Positions 46,701 to 54,697 of a stretch of DNA of 64,000 nt are shown one piece after another. The notes under the pieces were generated by a model. It did not search any database, was not told where the DNA came from, and saw nothing but the letters and a program-made list of their open reading frames with translations. Source of the stretch: a virus; IMG/VR virus record IMGVR_UViG_3300030328_001638, positions 1-64,000 of that record; one strand, 5' to 3'. Numbering within the stretch: the stretch's first letter is position 1; each line of letters starts with the position of its first letter. The translations under genes and the position numbers were made by a program.

Positions 46701-48869
46701 AATCTTTACTATTAATTGTTGACCAACTTTAACTTTTTCAGTATTATCCCCACGTAATAAAAACCATATACTTCCATCTAATGCTTTTACAAAAAAGTTT
46801 GTGTATATAGTTTCATAATTAGTTGCACTTGGTTTTACTACATACTTCCATCTTTTTGCCCACGATGGTGGTCGACTGAATAACTCAACTTTAATTTTAT
46901 TTATTAAATCTGAACCTGAAGGCGGAATAAATATGGTATTAAATTGAGCCACTAATACTGTTGATGCTCGTGCATACTCATCCATATACACTAATCCTAC
47001 CTCATAATCTCTATTACTATGCAGACTTCCTTGTTCTGTTACATTTATTATATCTATATCAGTAGAGGTAATAGTAAAGTATTCAAAACTATGAATAGTA
47101 TAGCCAGTCCCTACATTGTTATACTGATATTCTATTGCTAAATTTTGAAGCCCAAAAGTAGTATCAGTAGTAGTAGCAGGAGGAGTTATTCTTACTCCTT
47201 GCTGATTTGAAGAATTATCTATAGAGCTGTTATATTTTGTATAATTAACAGGAGCAATAGTTTCGGTATTAAAACTATCAGTTAAAGAAAACCCTTGTGC
47301 AGCATTTGCCATAGTCTCAATATTAGCATTAGGAGTTGGAGGAGCAATAGTCCCTATAGCATTAGCAAACTCTGTAGAATTTATAAAATCAAACACAGCA
47401 GTTGGCCCTGTGTAGTCTTGAGATAAATCAATAAAACACTCTATATCAACATTAGTAGTAACGGCTTCTTGTTCCCAACCTGTACATCCTGTGGCAGGGT
47501 CATTATCACCTACACATGTTACAATTGTACCCAAAGCATTATCTACAGCATAAGCTTGAACTTGGTAAGTTGTTAGGCTCATACGTAAAGAAAACTGCGA
47601 ACCTGCTGTTAAATTTCCAGCTATACTTGCTAAATCCCAAGTAGCTTTGGAGTTAGGTATGGTGACAGGAGAAACATTAGTATTAATCTGATAAGTAATT
47701 CCAGAGGACAATACAGGAAAATCCACACTATATACACCCACAGACGATGTTACTCTTTGTAGATAATATTCTAAATCTAAAACTTGACCTGTAGCGTTTG
47801 TTATATTGTATCCATCTGTGTAATTTCCATATATAAGCCTATTAGCCATAATGGTTTGTGCTTTAGCTAATTTAGGAACATTGTCGTATAGCCTTAATAT
47901 TTCATCATTACCTAAAACAGTATAAATTTTACTGTTAGTAAACGTAATAGTATGAGTAGTATTATCAGCCCAACCTTCATTAACCTTATCAAATCTTTCA
48001 ATTAAAAAGATAGTTGTGCTATTAGTGTATTTAAACAAAATATCCACAGCTATAACCCTTCGTGATCCTGTATTGAAAGATACTTCTGCTGCATTATATT
48101 TGTTTTGCATGGATTCGTTAGAAAAATTTTCATAACTAAACTCAAAAACCCCAGGCTCAAATGCAGGAGTGGTAAATAAAGATGTAGCACTATATTCTTG
48201 ATCTTCATATCTATAACGATAAGCAAAACTTAAAAACCTATCTTCCATATAGTTTTCTTCAGACGCAAGATTAATCAGCTTAACCGTTGGGGAAGTTATA
48301 TTGTCTAAATCTTGAAATCCAGGAGGTTTTCTAACAACACTTACATCTTCTTCCACTAACTGATCAAACCCACCTGAAGGTGTTGGGTAATTTCTTCTTA
48401 CATCAATTTTTCGTGGAGGATTTTTATCGTCTGTCCAAAATAATAGATTATCTATTAGATTAACTCCTGTTATTAAATACGCAGGGTCAAAGTTCAACAC
48501 ACTCACACTTTCTACGTGATAAGTAACTTGATTAGTAACGGTATTATAGGAAACAACTAAATCTACTTTATCGGTTTCTGGAGATTGAGGATTGGCAGGG
48601 TCGTGAACAAACCAATACATAGTTTCATTCATTGAGTCTTCATAAGCCCCTATACATTTAGCTTGATTAGAAAGAAGAACAGAATTAAAACGTAATTGAG
48701 TAATTTGTTCATTTCCACGAGTATTTTCTACAGCTCCAATCTCTGTGGTTTCAGTTGCACCAAGACGTACATTCATTGCGTCAATATACTCACCCTGTGG
48801 TATAAGACGCTCATCAACGCTTTTATTCATCCTACCTTTTATAAAGGTAGCAACTGATTTTATATCCAT
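43779..48869 (-). CDS. Large tail nozzle/stabilisation-type protein
   Basis: A 1696-aa protein. The N-terminal FIKGRMNKSVDERLIPQGEY, then DAMNVRLGATETTEIGAVEN, is the hallmark of the large tail/stabilisation proteins of podovirus-like and crAss-like phages. Long beta-propeller-like repeats follow (NLLFWTDDKNPPRKIDVRRN, RYRYEDQEYSATSLFTTPAF). It includes one copy of the shared VQVGDFVYNTTTGATATVTVV module and ends with the Cys module. It lies just below two connector-like proteins. A tail tube or nozzle component is inferred. Confidence 0.75.
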   Translation of the reverse strand: MDIKSVATFIKGRMNKSVDERLIPQGEYIDAMNVRLGATETTEIGAVENTRGNEQITQLRFNSVLLSNQAKCIGAYEDSMNETMYWFVHDPANPQSPETDKVDLVVSYNTVTNQVTYHVESVSVLNFDPAYLITGVNLIDNLLFWTDDKNPPRKIDVRRNYPTPSGGFDQLVEEDVSVVRKPPGFQDLDNITSPTVKLINLASEENYMEDRFLSFAYRYRYEDQEYSATSLFTTPAFEPGVFEFSYENFSNESMQNKYNAAEVSFNTGSRRVIAVDILFKYTNSTTIFLIERFDKVNEGWADNTTHTITFTNSKIYTVLGNDEILRLYDNVPKLAKAQTIMANRLIYGNYTDGYNITNATGQVLDLEYYLQRVTSSVGVYSVDFPVLSSGITYQINTNVSPVTIPNSKATWDLASIAGNLTAGSQFSLRMSLTTYQVQAYAVDNALGTIVTCVGDNDPATGCTGWEQEAVTTNVDIECFIDLSQDYTGPTAVFDFINSTEFANAIGTIAPPTPNANIETMANAAQGFSLTDSFNTETIAPVNYTKYNSSIDNSSNQQGVRITPPATTTDTTFGLQNLAIEYQYNNVGTGYTIHSFEYFTITSTDIDIINVTEQGSLHSNRDYEVGLVYMDEYARASTVLVAQFNTIFIPPSGSDLINKIKVELFSRPPSWAKRWKYVVKPSATNYETIYTNFFVKALDGSIWFLLRGDNTEKVKVGQQLIVKIDADGAQNNEIKAEVLAAEAQEINFIDPRPDPADSTVKSPAGFYMNMVPQQWRVSDDAVPQTWWNPNGFGKTTSGNVCTPGSTTAQGWWYDEDYVIEGNNGVKTNIPINAGAQITITLHVWRNESNSGNTESIEYNYKQTFTAAQNFANLYLWWVAAQPDLGSGTNTGNGDYDDVFFETTLSSKAAYDLGSSCTGAFGLNIYVPPCRDNNNPMTSANCPQGQWYGNIQFVADNPLVDGSPIYLCYRPGLSGTAARTARSRLSVDVTQGGDLIVFETEPNEANSEIFYDSSVSYPIVAGQHASGSEVANGTVTSVNGSELNDTTGIFSVSVQVGDFVYNTTTGATATVTVVNSNIQLTLDTPIFTTPGEAYVIIHTDNSADQNQTAAGSPSILTIPFFNCYSFGNGVESYKIQDRLDGMSFQLGERALAVSNQDFKEANRFAGVTYSGIFSGESNQNNLNEFNLGLVNFKDLETHFGEIQVLHARKTDILVLQEDRISYVLAGKNILTDAVGGGTVTSVPEVLGEQVARLEEYGNSFNPESFISYGYDMYFTDAKRGAVLKLRGSSFNTDELVVISSEGMRSWFRDQFQVSLTTQKLGGFDPYMDEYVLGTNDIQVPFPDPPVPCGTIIADIDCSGITSYTVDVGSIIGSVVVTLTLFTGSGGCSLTAVWNGVPQTISPTGAGVYTITINKTSATPDTISLELTPSGICNYEIVVDCPVEKTITIVQVGLNTINDANKLLHCQMGWSNAQSTSPILSNQMIFGSDSTIASLYYLEQGIRSTGYFPYDGANLIVQTNKIFQDNYDFDTATDTLKWFSSNTLYGNNATDIAALLGQSLNSLVVTQPSTNVFRGIQNSATIPDANEYLYLIYDFRTIADQYLCYSNISLSDACCNCTIPCTSITLSEPQTSSLLACNMVRNQTYYFIGQGATPVVGDLLFNAAGCESSATAISGYYGTNSGTYLVVDANGVITQISNC

Positions 48870-48870
48870 A

Positions 48871-49794
48871 TTATTTTATCCACTTATCCTGACCTCTTAA
48901 ATTTTGTAAAAGCCTGCCAGGATGTATATTACTTAATCTAATTTTTGCATTTCTTAATAAAGAAGCTTTGTCTTTTCTTGCTCTATTAACAATGTATTCC
49001 TGAACACCTAATCTGCCATTTAATAAAGAATAACGAATAAATGAATATAAATAATCTTCAAATAATTTATTTACGCTTATATTAGCATTGTCGCCATTTT
49101 CCATTCCATCAGAAACATATTCTAAAACGGCTGTTCGCCCAGACATTGTTGAGTCAAAATTAATAACCCCTCCTTTTTTGTTTACACTAAATGTTGGATT
49201 AGCATTTGCAGTTTCAGTATTTAAACCGAATCTTTGTCCTAAATTATAATCAAAATACCAACCTCCATCTAAAAAATATCCTAATGAATTATTATAAGGA
49301 CTGTTAGCATTTAAATATAAAGTTTTTTTAGTACCTTTTATTCTGTCATAAGTTACTGTAGAAAATTCTGGTTTTAAAACATTTCCGTCCTGGTCAAATA
49401 AAATTTTTGCATTATTGTCTTGTAAATACGCCCCTGCCCAATTAGCCTGTATGTTTTCTGTTAATGGATATAAAATTCCATTCTGATACATAGAAACTCT
49501 AACCCAATTTACATAATCTTGAGGTAAAATAAATCTTAAATCTTCTCCTATTTCGAGTTCTAATATTTTTATTTCTTTCATAGCATCATAGTTTAACTCT
49601 TGAATGCCTCGTTTAGCATAAAATAAAACTTGATATCTACTTATATTATTTAATAATTCGTTATTGCCTTGATAGATAAGCATAAAATTATTTACAATTT
49701 CTTGTAAACTCACATACTGATACGAACCCCAATTTTCATTTTCGGGATTTGCTCCACTATTTTCGTAATATTGATAATCGGTTATATATGCCAT
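48871..49794 (-). CDS. Ring/adaptor-like tail connector protein
   Basis: A 307-aa protein, MAYITDYQYYENSGANPENE then YVSLQEIVNNFMLIYQGNNE and ISRYQVLFYAKRGIQELNYD. This pattern of an early helical AKRGIQELNYD with beta-rich LRFILPQDYVNWVRVSMYQN matches the adaptor/ring proteins below the portal. It lies 1 base from the 1696-aa tail gene and from the second ring-like gene. Confidence 0.65.
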   Translation of the reverse strand: MAYITDYQYYENSGANPENENWGSYQYVSLQEIVNNFMLIYQGNNELLNNISRYQVLFYAKRGIQELNYDAMKEIKILELEIGEDLRFILPQDYVNWVRVSMYQNGILYPLTENIQANWAGAYLQDNNAKILFDQDGNVLKPEFSTVTYDRIKGTKKTLYLNANSPYNNSLGYFLDGGWYFDYNLGQRFGLNTETANANPTFSVNKKGGVINFDSTMSGRTAVLEYVSDGMENGDNANISVNKLFEDYLYSFIRYSLLNGRLGVQEYIVNRARKDKASLLRNAKIRLSNIHPGRLLQNLRGQDKWIK

Positions 49795-49795
49795 C

Positions 49796-50743
49796 TTACT
49801 TTATTTGTTGTATATCTGTTGCTTGTTCTGTTGCTCCGAACTTATAAACGTCCGCTTCTCTAATTTCTATCCCTACATATTGACAAATCTTTGCAATTAA
49901 GCCTGGTTGGTCAGAAGCGGGTAATTCAAAATTCTGATAATCTACTTGCCCTGGATTAAATACAGGCTCACCTGCCGTTATTGTACTAAATGTCCAATTA
50001 GGTGCTAATGGGTATCTAATATATTGCGTTTTAATGCTTGTAGCCCCTAATATAGTAGAGGGGTATACAGTAACATTATTGCCGCTTAAAACGTAAGCAG
50101 GATATGTATTTGAAGGTGCTGTTAACGGAGAGCTTGTTAAATAAAATAATTTATTTTGACTTACTCTTTCTACCTCTACAATATTCGTGTTAGTATAAAT
50201 AACATATGCATCGTTTAAGTTCATTATATTCGCACTAATAGATAATGTGGTACTATTATCTACCGCTGTTACATAGCATTGTTGCTGTGTAGTGGTATTA
50301 ACAATAATACTACCTACAGGCGGTGTAGTAGGGTTGGTTAGTACTGAAAAAGATGCGGCCGAATCAGTCAATTTAAATGCAGCTACAAAAGTATTTGTTC
50401 CTGTAGCAATAGAATCAGGATAATAAAATAATTTGTTTATTAAATAGTAATCCGCTGGTAATGCGTAAGTATTGTCAGCTCCTACTTGCGCCAAAAAAGC
50501 TTCCACAGAAAAAGAGTCCATAACTTCCTCTAAGTTTTTTACAATATCTGCATATCCTGCTCCTGATACTCGTTGATTTTGTTTTGTTACCCAACTATTG
50601 TATTGATAAAAATAATCTTCAAACATATCCATTTGCGCCTGCTCTGCATATAAATTAAAATCTTGAGGTGTTATATAGCCATAGTTATTTTTATTAGCTA
50701 TTGCTAAAACTGTTGTTCTTACCTCATTTATATTTGCTGGCAT
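49796..50743 (-). CDS. Ring/adaptor-like protein with inserted VGD module
   Basis: A 315-aa protein. The helical start (VLAIANKNNYGYITPQDFNL, YAEQAQMDMFEDYFYQYNSW) and a C-terminal QPGLIAKICQYVGIEIREAD are typical of tail adaptor proteins. In the middle (about 120-185) it carries the module seen in other virion proteins: KLTDSAASF...PVGSIIVNTTTQ...VTAVDNSTTLSISANI. It lies just below a TATCTTTG promoter. Confidence 0.65.
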   Translation of the reverse strand: MPANINEVRTTVLAIANKNNYGYITPQDFNLYAEQAQMDMFEDYFYQYNSWVTKQNQRVSGAGYADIVKNLEEVMDSFSVEAFLAQVGADNTYALPADYYLINKLFYYPDSIATGTNTFVAAFKLTDSAASFSVLTNPTTPPVGSIIVNTTTQQQCYVTAVDNSTTLSISANIMNLNDAYVIYTNTNIVEVERVSQNKLFYLTSSPLTAPSNTYPAYVLSGNNVTVYPSTILGATSIKTQYIRYPLAPNWTFSTITAGEPVFNPGQVDYQNFELPASDQPGLIAKICQYVGIEIREADVYKFGATEQATDIQQIK

Positions 50744-50761
50744 TGTTTAAAATTATTTTAA

Positions 50762-50769
50762 CAAAGATA
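50762..50769 (-). promoter_or_regulatory. TATCTTTG promoter element for connector/tail block
   Basis: The plus strand reads CAAAGATA. It lies 19 bases upstream of the ATG at 50743 and immediately downstream (in transcription order) of the terminator at 50772-50806, so the gap acts as a stop/start boundary between two late transcripts. Confidence 0.6.
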
Positions 50770-50771
50770 AG

Positions 50772-50806
50772 AAAAAAAAAAGGAGCTACTTTTTTTGTAA
50801 CTCCTT
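50772..50806 (-). terminator. Intrinsic terminator after 284-aa structural gene
   Basis: On the minus strand AAGGAG-T-TAC and GTA-G-CTCCTT form a stem around seven A, followed by nine T. It ends transcription after the 50828-51682 gene. A promoter box follows directly. Confidence 0.8.
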
Positions 50807-50827
50807 CTCCTTCTTAGTTTAATTTAC

Positions 50828-51682
50828 CTACTGAACTCGTAGAATAAAGTAATTTTGTCCTCCTAACCAAGTAGTGTTAGTGGTACATGGATCAGAACTA
50901 CATGCATTATACTCCCCTGGGAAGTCATATACAGGTTCTGACCAATCTTGCTCTAAAGAAGCTTGAATTGCATCTTGAATTGCATTTCTCATTAATTCTA
51001 CACCTACAGCCCCCGAATCTGAGTAAGCATACACAAGGTCACTTGCTGATGAAGCAGCATCATATGTAATATCCACTCTACTATTGTTAGCTGCAAGAGC
51101 GTTGTTCTCTACAAGACCAACTCCTTGAGACCTCATTAGTTTGTCATGGTCATCAGGCTTAATAGCAGAGATTAAATAATTTTCTGCACTTGCCATTATA
51201 TCTGCGCTTAAACTTAACTGAGTAGCTGAATCTATAGCGGTAACCGTAGCAACTGTATCGTCTGTAACATTATTTACTTGGTCTCCAACAGCAATTCCTT
51301 GATATAAAAAGTTTTCAGTACTATCCACAAGTTTGTTTGCTGCTACACCATCTGTAGTTCCATATATTTTTTTAGTTAACTCAGGCATATAAATATGATA
51401 TGCTGTCGCATCAGGCACACCGCCTCCTTGCGCTCCTGTCGGCCCTATAGCCACAAGAGATAACTGAGTGTCACTATCTACTGCAGTAACAATATACATT
51501 TCACCTCCTGCGGAAGCGTTAGTAGCTCTATCCCATACAATCGCATTAGGAAGAACTGTTTGTGTAAAGTTTGCGCCCGTCTGAATAAGCTTCAAAGAAG
51601 CAGATCCATTTGATGTAGAAGTACCTGTCTTGACTACATTTAATTGTTTAAATCTTATAAATTTTTCCATTTTCTGTATCAT
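50828..51682 (-). CDS. Minor virion protein with VGD modules
   Basis: A 284-aa protein. The N-terminus (MEKFIRFKQLNVVKTGTSTS) is similar to those of its two smaller neighbours (MEKYLSIPV, MDKFLSIPV). Two modules follow: a VTAVDSDTQLSLVAI-type copy and a full KLVDSTENF...AVGDQVNNVTDD...VTAIDSATQLSLSADI copy. The C-terminal part includes LMRNAIQDAIQASLEQDWSE, again shared with the neighbours. A capsid- or connector-decorating protein is inferred. Confidence 0.6.
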   Translation of the reverse strand: MIQKMEKFIRFKQLNVVKTGTSTSNGSASLKLIQTGANFTQTVLPNAIVWDRATNASAGGEMYIVTAVDSDTQLSLVAIGPTGAQGGGVPDATAYHIYMPELTKKIYGTTDGVAANKLVDSTENFLYQGIAVGDQVNNVTDDTVATVTAIDSATQLSLSADIMASAENYLISAIKPDDHDKLMRSQGVGLVENNALAANNSRVDITYDAASSASDLVYAYSDSGAVGVELMRNAIQDAIQASLEQDWSEPVYDFPGEYNACSSDPCTTNTTWLGGQNYFILRVQ

Positions 51683-51684
51683 TT

Positions 51685-52014
51685 TTATGCTACTACAATT
51701 GAAGCGAGCGGGTTAGTAATTGGGTCAGAAGACGTAGCTCCTGGAACAGATCCTTTAGGGTCGTATTCGTGAGCTATATTTGTCCATCCTGAAGACAATG
51801 CGTCTACAATTGCTGATTCTACTGACTCTAATAAAAGAGGAGAAGCGTAAGCATTTGGCCACGTTAATGTTGCTGTTTTTCCATCAAGATATTTCAATAA
51901 CACAGTTGTTGTAGTGGCTTGAGAAACAATTCTCAAACCTGAAATTGAAACTAATTGATCTTGACTATTAGTACCATGTGCATCTATCACAGGTATACTT
52001 AAATATTTTTCCAT
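51685..52014 (-). CDS. Small structural paralogue (109 aa)
   Basis: A protein starting MEKYLSIPVIDAHGTNSQDQ with LVSISGLRIV, a beta-rich middle (VLLKYLDGKTATLTWPNAYA) and a helix LLESVESAIVDALSSGWTNI. It is clearly related to the 105-aa neighbour (MDKFLSIPV...LVPMTGVKAI...WLQDNMISALGTDWTNVV) and the ends of the 284-aa protein, so the three are tandem paralogues. Likely a head decoration or minor virion protein. Confidence 0.6.
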   Translation of the reverse strand: MEKYLSIPVIDAHGTNSQDQLVSISGLRIVSQATTTTVLLKYLDGKTATLTWPNAYASPLLLESVESAIVDALSSGWTNIAHEYDPKGSVPGATSSDPITNPLASIVVA

Positions 52015-52036
52015 AATAATAAAAGGTTTTAATTAG

Positions 52037-52354
52037 TTAATAAGTTGCAATCACAATTCCAGACACAGCATATTTAGGTTCAACTGAATTAACTACATTA
52101 GTCCAATCAGTACCTAATGCACTAATCATGTTGTCTTGTAACCATGTTCTAAACTGTGTTGCAGAGTTAGATGCAGTTGCTGCACCTACTGTTGCGTGAG
52201 TAATAGTTACAACTTTTCCTGATTGATAAAATAAAGATGTATTGGTAGCATCGTTTGCTCCAGCAGCATCTCCTACATTAATTGCTTTAACGCCTGTCAT
52301 TGGAACTAATTGGTTTCCTTCATTAGTTACAGGTATGCTTAAAAATTTGTCCAT
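52037..52354 (-). CDS. Small structural paralogue (105 aa)
   Basis: A protein starting MDKFLSIPVTNEGNQLVPMT with GVKAINVGDAAG, then TSLFYQSGKVVTITHATVGA and a helix (RTWLQDNMISALGTDWTNVV). Closest to the 109-aa gene 22 bases downstream. Its gene follows a TATCTTTG box at 52387. A decoration or minor virion role is inferred. Confidence 0.6.
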   Translation of the reverse strand: MDKFLSIPVTNEGNQLVPMTGVKAINVGDAAGANDATNTSLFYQSGKVVTITHATVGAATASNSATQFRTWLQDNMISALGTDWTNVVNSVEPKYAVSGIVIATY

Positions 52355-52386
52355 AATAATAATATGATTTATGAGTTAATAAAGTA

Positions 52387-52394
52387 CAAAGATA
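52387..52394 (-). promoter_or_regulatory. TATCTTTG promoter element for paralogue block
   Basis: The plus strand reads CAAAGATA, 32 bases upstream of the ATG at 52354 and just after the stop of the 252-aa gene. No -33 box is visible. Confidence 0.5.
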
Positions 52395-52397
52395 AGA

Positions 52398-53156
52398 TTA
52401 TTTTTTGTCTTTATTTAAGAGGCTTTTTAACATTTTAAAAGCTTCCACTCCTTCATCAGATTGAAAGTATGAGGCTACAATATAGATAGAATCTTGTCCA
52501 TAAGGAACAGTTAGCATTTTTTGCTTATTCTTTTTTAAATTATAGTACACATCTTTATTAGAATTTCGCATAGTTAATAAATTAGCTTCAAAAAATCTAT
52601 ATACCATATCTTGTAAATCTAACATAGGGTCATTTAAAACACTCATAAATTCTTGAGGTTCGTTTTTAGAATACACTAAAATATCTCTTTTTAATTCTTG
52701 TGTTGACATTTTATCTACACGAGAACCCATTAAAACTCGGGATACCATAAGTAATTTTTCTAACGATAAATTTTTAGCCATTATCTGCGCATCTAATGCT
52801 TTTTCTACATATTCTAATTCTCGTGCAGCATCTTTCTGATGGTTTACTTCAGCGAATATACTGCCATTACCAGGATGATAATGTAAAAACTTTTGTAAAG
52901 ACTGATCTTGTTTATTAACTATTAACATTCCGTCTTCAAAGATTATAGGCTCTAAAACTGCATTTCCATCTTGCTCTTCTTCAAAAGGAGAACGCTGGTT
53001 TCTTGCATATCTAAGTGCTTTATTTTGACCTGTTTCTTCGTCAAACCATAATAATGGAGAACGGGATGAATGTCTTGAGGATAACATATAAGAAAGTGGC
53101 GATCTGCCATTAAGAAGTCTATATGTTTTGTCGGTAAATTGTTGTTTCTTTTTCAT
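52398..53156 (-). CDS. Conserved-position protein after major capsid, unknown function
   Basis: A 252-aa protein. The N-terminus is basic (MKKKQQFTDKTYRLLNGRSP then SSRHSSRSPLLWFDEETGQN), followed by GNAVLEPIIFEDGMLIVNKQ and a helical C-terminal half (EYVEKALDAQIMAKNLSLEK, FMSVLNDPMLDLQDMVYRFF). It lies directly downstream of the major capsid gene and its terminator. A head-associated protein is inferred. No domain is recognised. Confidence 0.55.
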   Translation of the reverse strand: MKKKQQFTDKTYRLLNGRSPLSYMLSSRHSSRSPLLWFDEETGQNKALRYARNQRSPFEEEQDGNAVLEPIIFEDGMLIVNKQDQSLQKFLHYHPGNGSIFAEVNHQKDAARELEYVEKALDAQIMAKNLSLEKLLMVSRVLMGSRVDKMSTQELKRDILVYSKNEPQEFMSVLNDPMLDLQDMVYRFFEANLLTMRNSNKDVYYNLKKNKQKMLTVPYGQDSIYIVASYFQSDEGVEAFKMLKSLLNKDKK

Positions 53157-53191
53157 GATTATATTTTAATTTAAGTTGATTTATAAAAATA

Positions 53192-53213
53192 AGAGGGGAG
53201 GCGAACCTCCCCT
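53192..53213 (-). terminator. Strong terminator after major capsid gene
   Basis: AGGGGAGG (53194-53201) and CCTCCCCT (53206-53213) form a perfect 8-bp stem with a UUCG loop on the minus strand, followed by CTTATTTTT. UUCG is an extra-stable tetraloop. It ends or attenuates the terminase-to-capsid transcript 17 bases after the capsid stop. Confidence 0.85.
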
Positions 53214-53229
53214 ATTATTGTGTTACTTC

Positions 53230-54678
53230 TTAGTTTTCAAATAAGAAGAAGTTGTTTGCACCTAAAGTACATACTGCTCTTTCAGATAAGAAGTTAACTT
53301 CCATTGCATCTAAAGAAGATGTTCTTGCTCCACCAGCTGAACCAGTAATCCAAGTTTTATATCTTCTATCTTCAGTTTCAGAAGCTCTATATCTTACGTG
53401 TAAGAATGGTCTCTTAGCGTTTTTACCTAAGATTTGGTCATATACAGTAGTTGAACCAGCTGGAACTAATAGTCCGTTAACTGCTCCTGCATTAATTCCG
53501 CCTCTCATCGTAGGGTCGTTAAGATATTTCCAATCAGACTTATAAAAGTCATAACCTCTTCTAAATCCTGTAAATCCAAGATTTAAAGCCATGTCTTTAT
53601 CATTGTCAAATAGACCATATGAAGTTCCACCTGCTCCGTAAGAGTTTTGGGCTGCTAACATATCATCAATATCAAATGAGAATTGTCTGTTTACAAATAT
53701 TACATTTTCTTCGATTGAACCTTGCTTATCAAGTCTCTGAATTACATCGTCAAACTGAGAAAGTACTACAGGGTTTCCACCACCGAATACATTACCTCTA
53801 TTTTTAACAACGTAGAAAATTCCTTCAGAACCTGCATTTACAATTCCTGCTCCACCTGCTGCAGAACTTAATGCACTTTCTGCACCAGAACCTTGAGCTG
53901 CAGGAACAGCTTCAATCATAGAAGTTTCCATATAATCTTCAAAACGTAATCTTGTGTCATGCTCAGACTTTAGATACCAAAGGTATCCTGTCGCACCATT
54001 TTCACTTTGTACTTCAACCCAACCAATTTGAGCCATATCTGATCCAGAAACTGAATACTTATCTTTTAAGATAATAGGCTTGTTTTGGAAGAAAAAGTCG
54101 TCTGACTCCATTGAGCCAACCATTCCTGATTCTCCTTTTTTGAATTCAGATCCATATACAAATATTGTACAATTAGTTGCATCAGGAATAAGCTGAGTAG
54201 CTTCGTAGAAAGCAATTGTTAAAGTGTTTGCAGCACCTACAGGAGCTACAGTTACTACTGCTTTATTACTTAATGAAGAACCAGCTGTGTTGTCTGATAA
54301 CATAATTGTTTGACCTTTTCTTAATGCTAATCCTGTTTGGTTCGCAACTAATGTCGGATCCATAGTGTCATTAACAGTTAAAGTCGCTGTTGTCGCTACA
54401 CCTGCGCCACCACCTGCCGATAATTGACAAGATGTGTATTTAGTGTGTAATCTACCTTGCTCAGCCCATTTAATCATATCTGAGTTAGTAGGCATTTCTG
54501 CACCAACCATTCTTAAGAATGATGCTACAGTTCTATTTCCATAACGCTCAAATTCCTTTTCATACGTATCTGGAAGATACTGATTCAAGAAATCAAAATT
54601 TGTTATGTAGTTTGTTTCTAAGACTTGTTGTTGCGCACTTGGCTGCAACTGAAAGCCTGGAGATGGTAATACTGCCAT
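53230..54678 (-). CDS. Major capsid protein
   Basis: A 482-aa protein: MAVLPSPGFQLQPSAQQQVL, FDFLNQYLPDTYEKEFERYG and SFLRMVGAEMPTNSDMIKWA, then long beta-rich segments. Its C-terminal end has FLSERAVCTLGANNFFLFEN. Size, the position after the acidic scaffold-like gene, and the strong dedicated terminator fit an HK97-fold major capsid protein. No protease motif or signal is present. Confidence 0.8.
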   Translation of the reverse strand: MAVLPSPGFQLQPSAQQQVLETNYITNFDFLNQYLPDTYEKEFERYGNRTVASFLRMVGAEMPTNSDMIKWAEQGRLHTKYTSCQLSAGGGAGVATTATLTVNDTMDPTLVANQTGLALRKGQTIMLSDNTAGSSLSNKAVVTVAPVGAANTLTIAFYEATQLIPDATNCTIFVYGSEFKKGESGMVGSMESDDFFFQNKPIILKDKYSVSGSDMAQIGWVEVQSENGATGYLWYLKSEHDTRLRFEDYMETSMIEAVPAAQGSGAESALSSAAGGAGIVNAGSEGIFYVVKNRGNVFGGGNPVVLSQFDDVIQRLDKQGSIEENVIFVNRQFSFDIDDMLAAQNSYGAGGTSYGLFDNDKDMALNLGFTGFRRGYDFYKSDWKYLNDPTMRGGINAGAVNGLLVPAGSTTVYDQILGKNAKRPFLHVRYRASETEDRRYKTWITGSAGGARTSSLDAMEVNFLSERAVCTLGANNFFLFEN

Positions 54679-54697
54679 AATTTTATAATTTTTTTAG

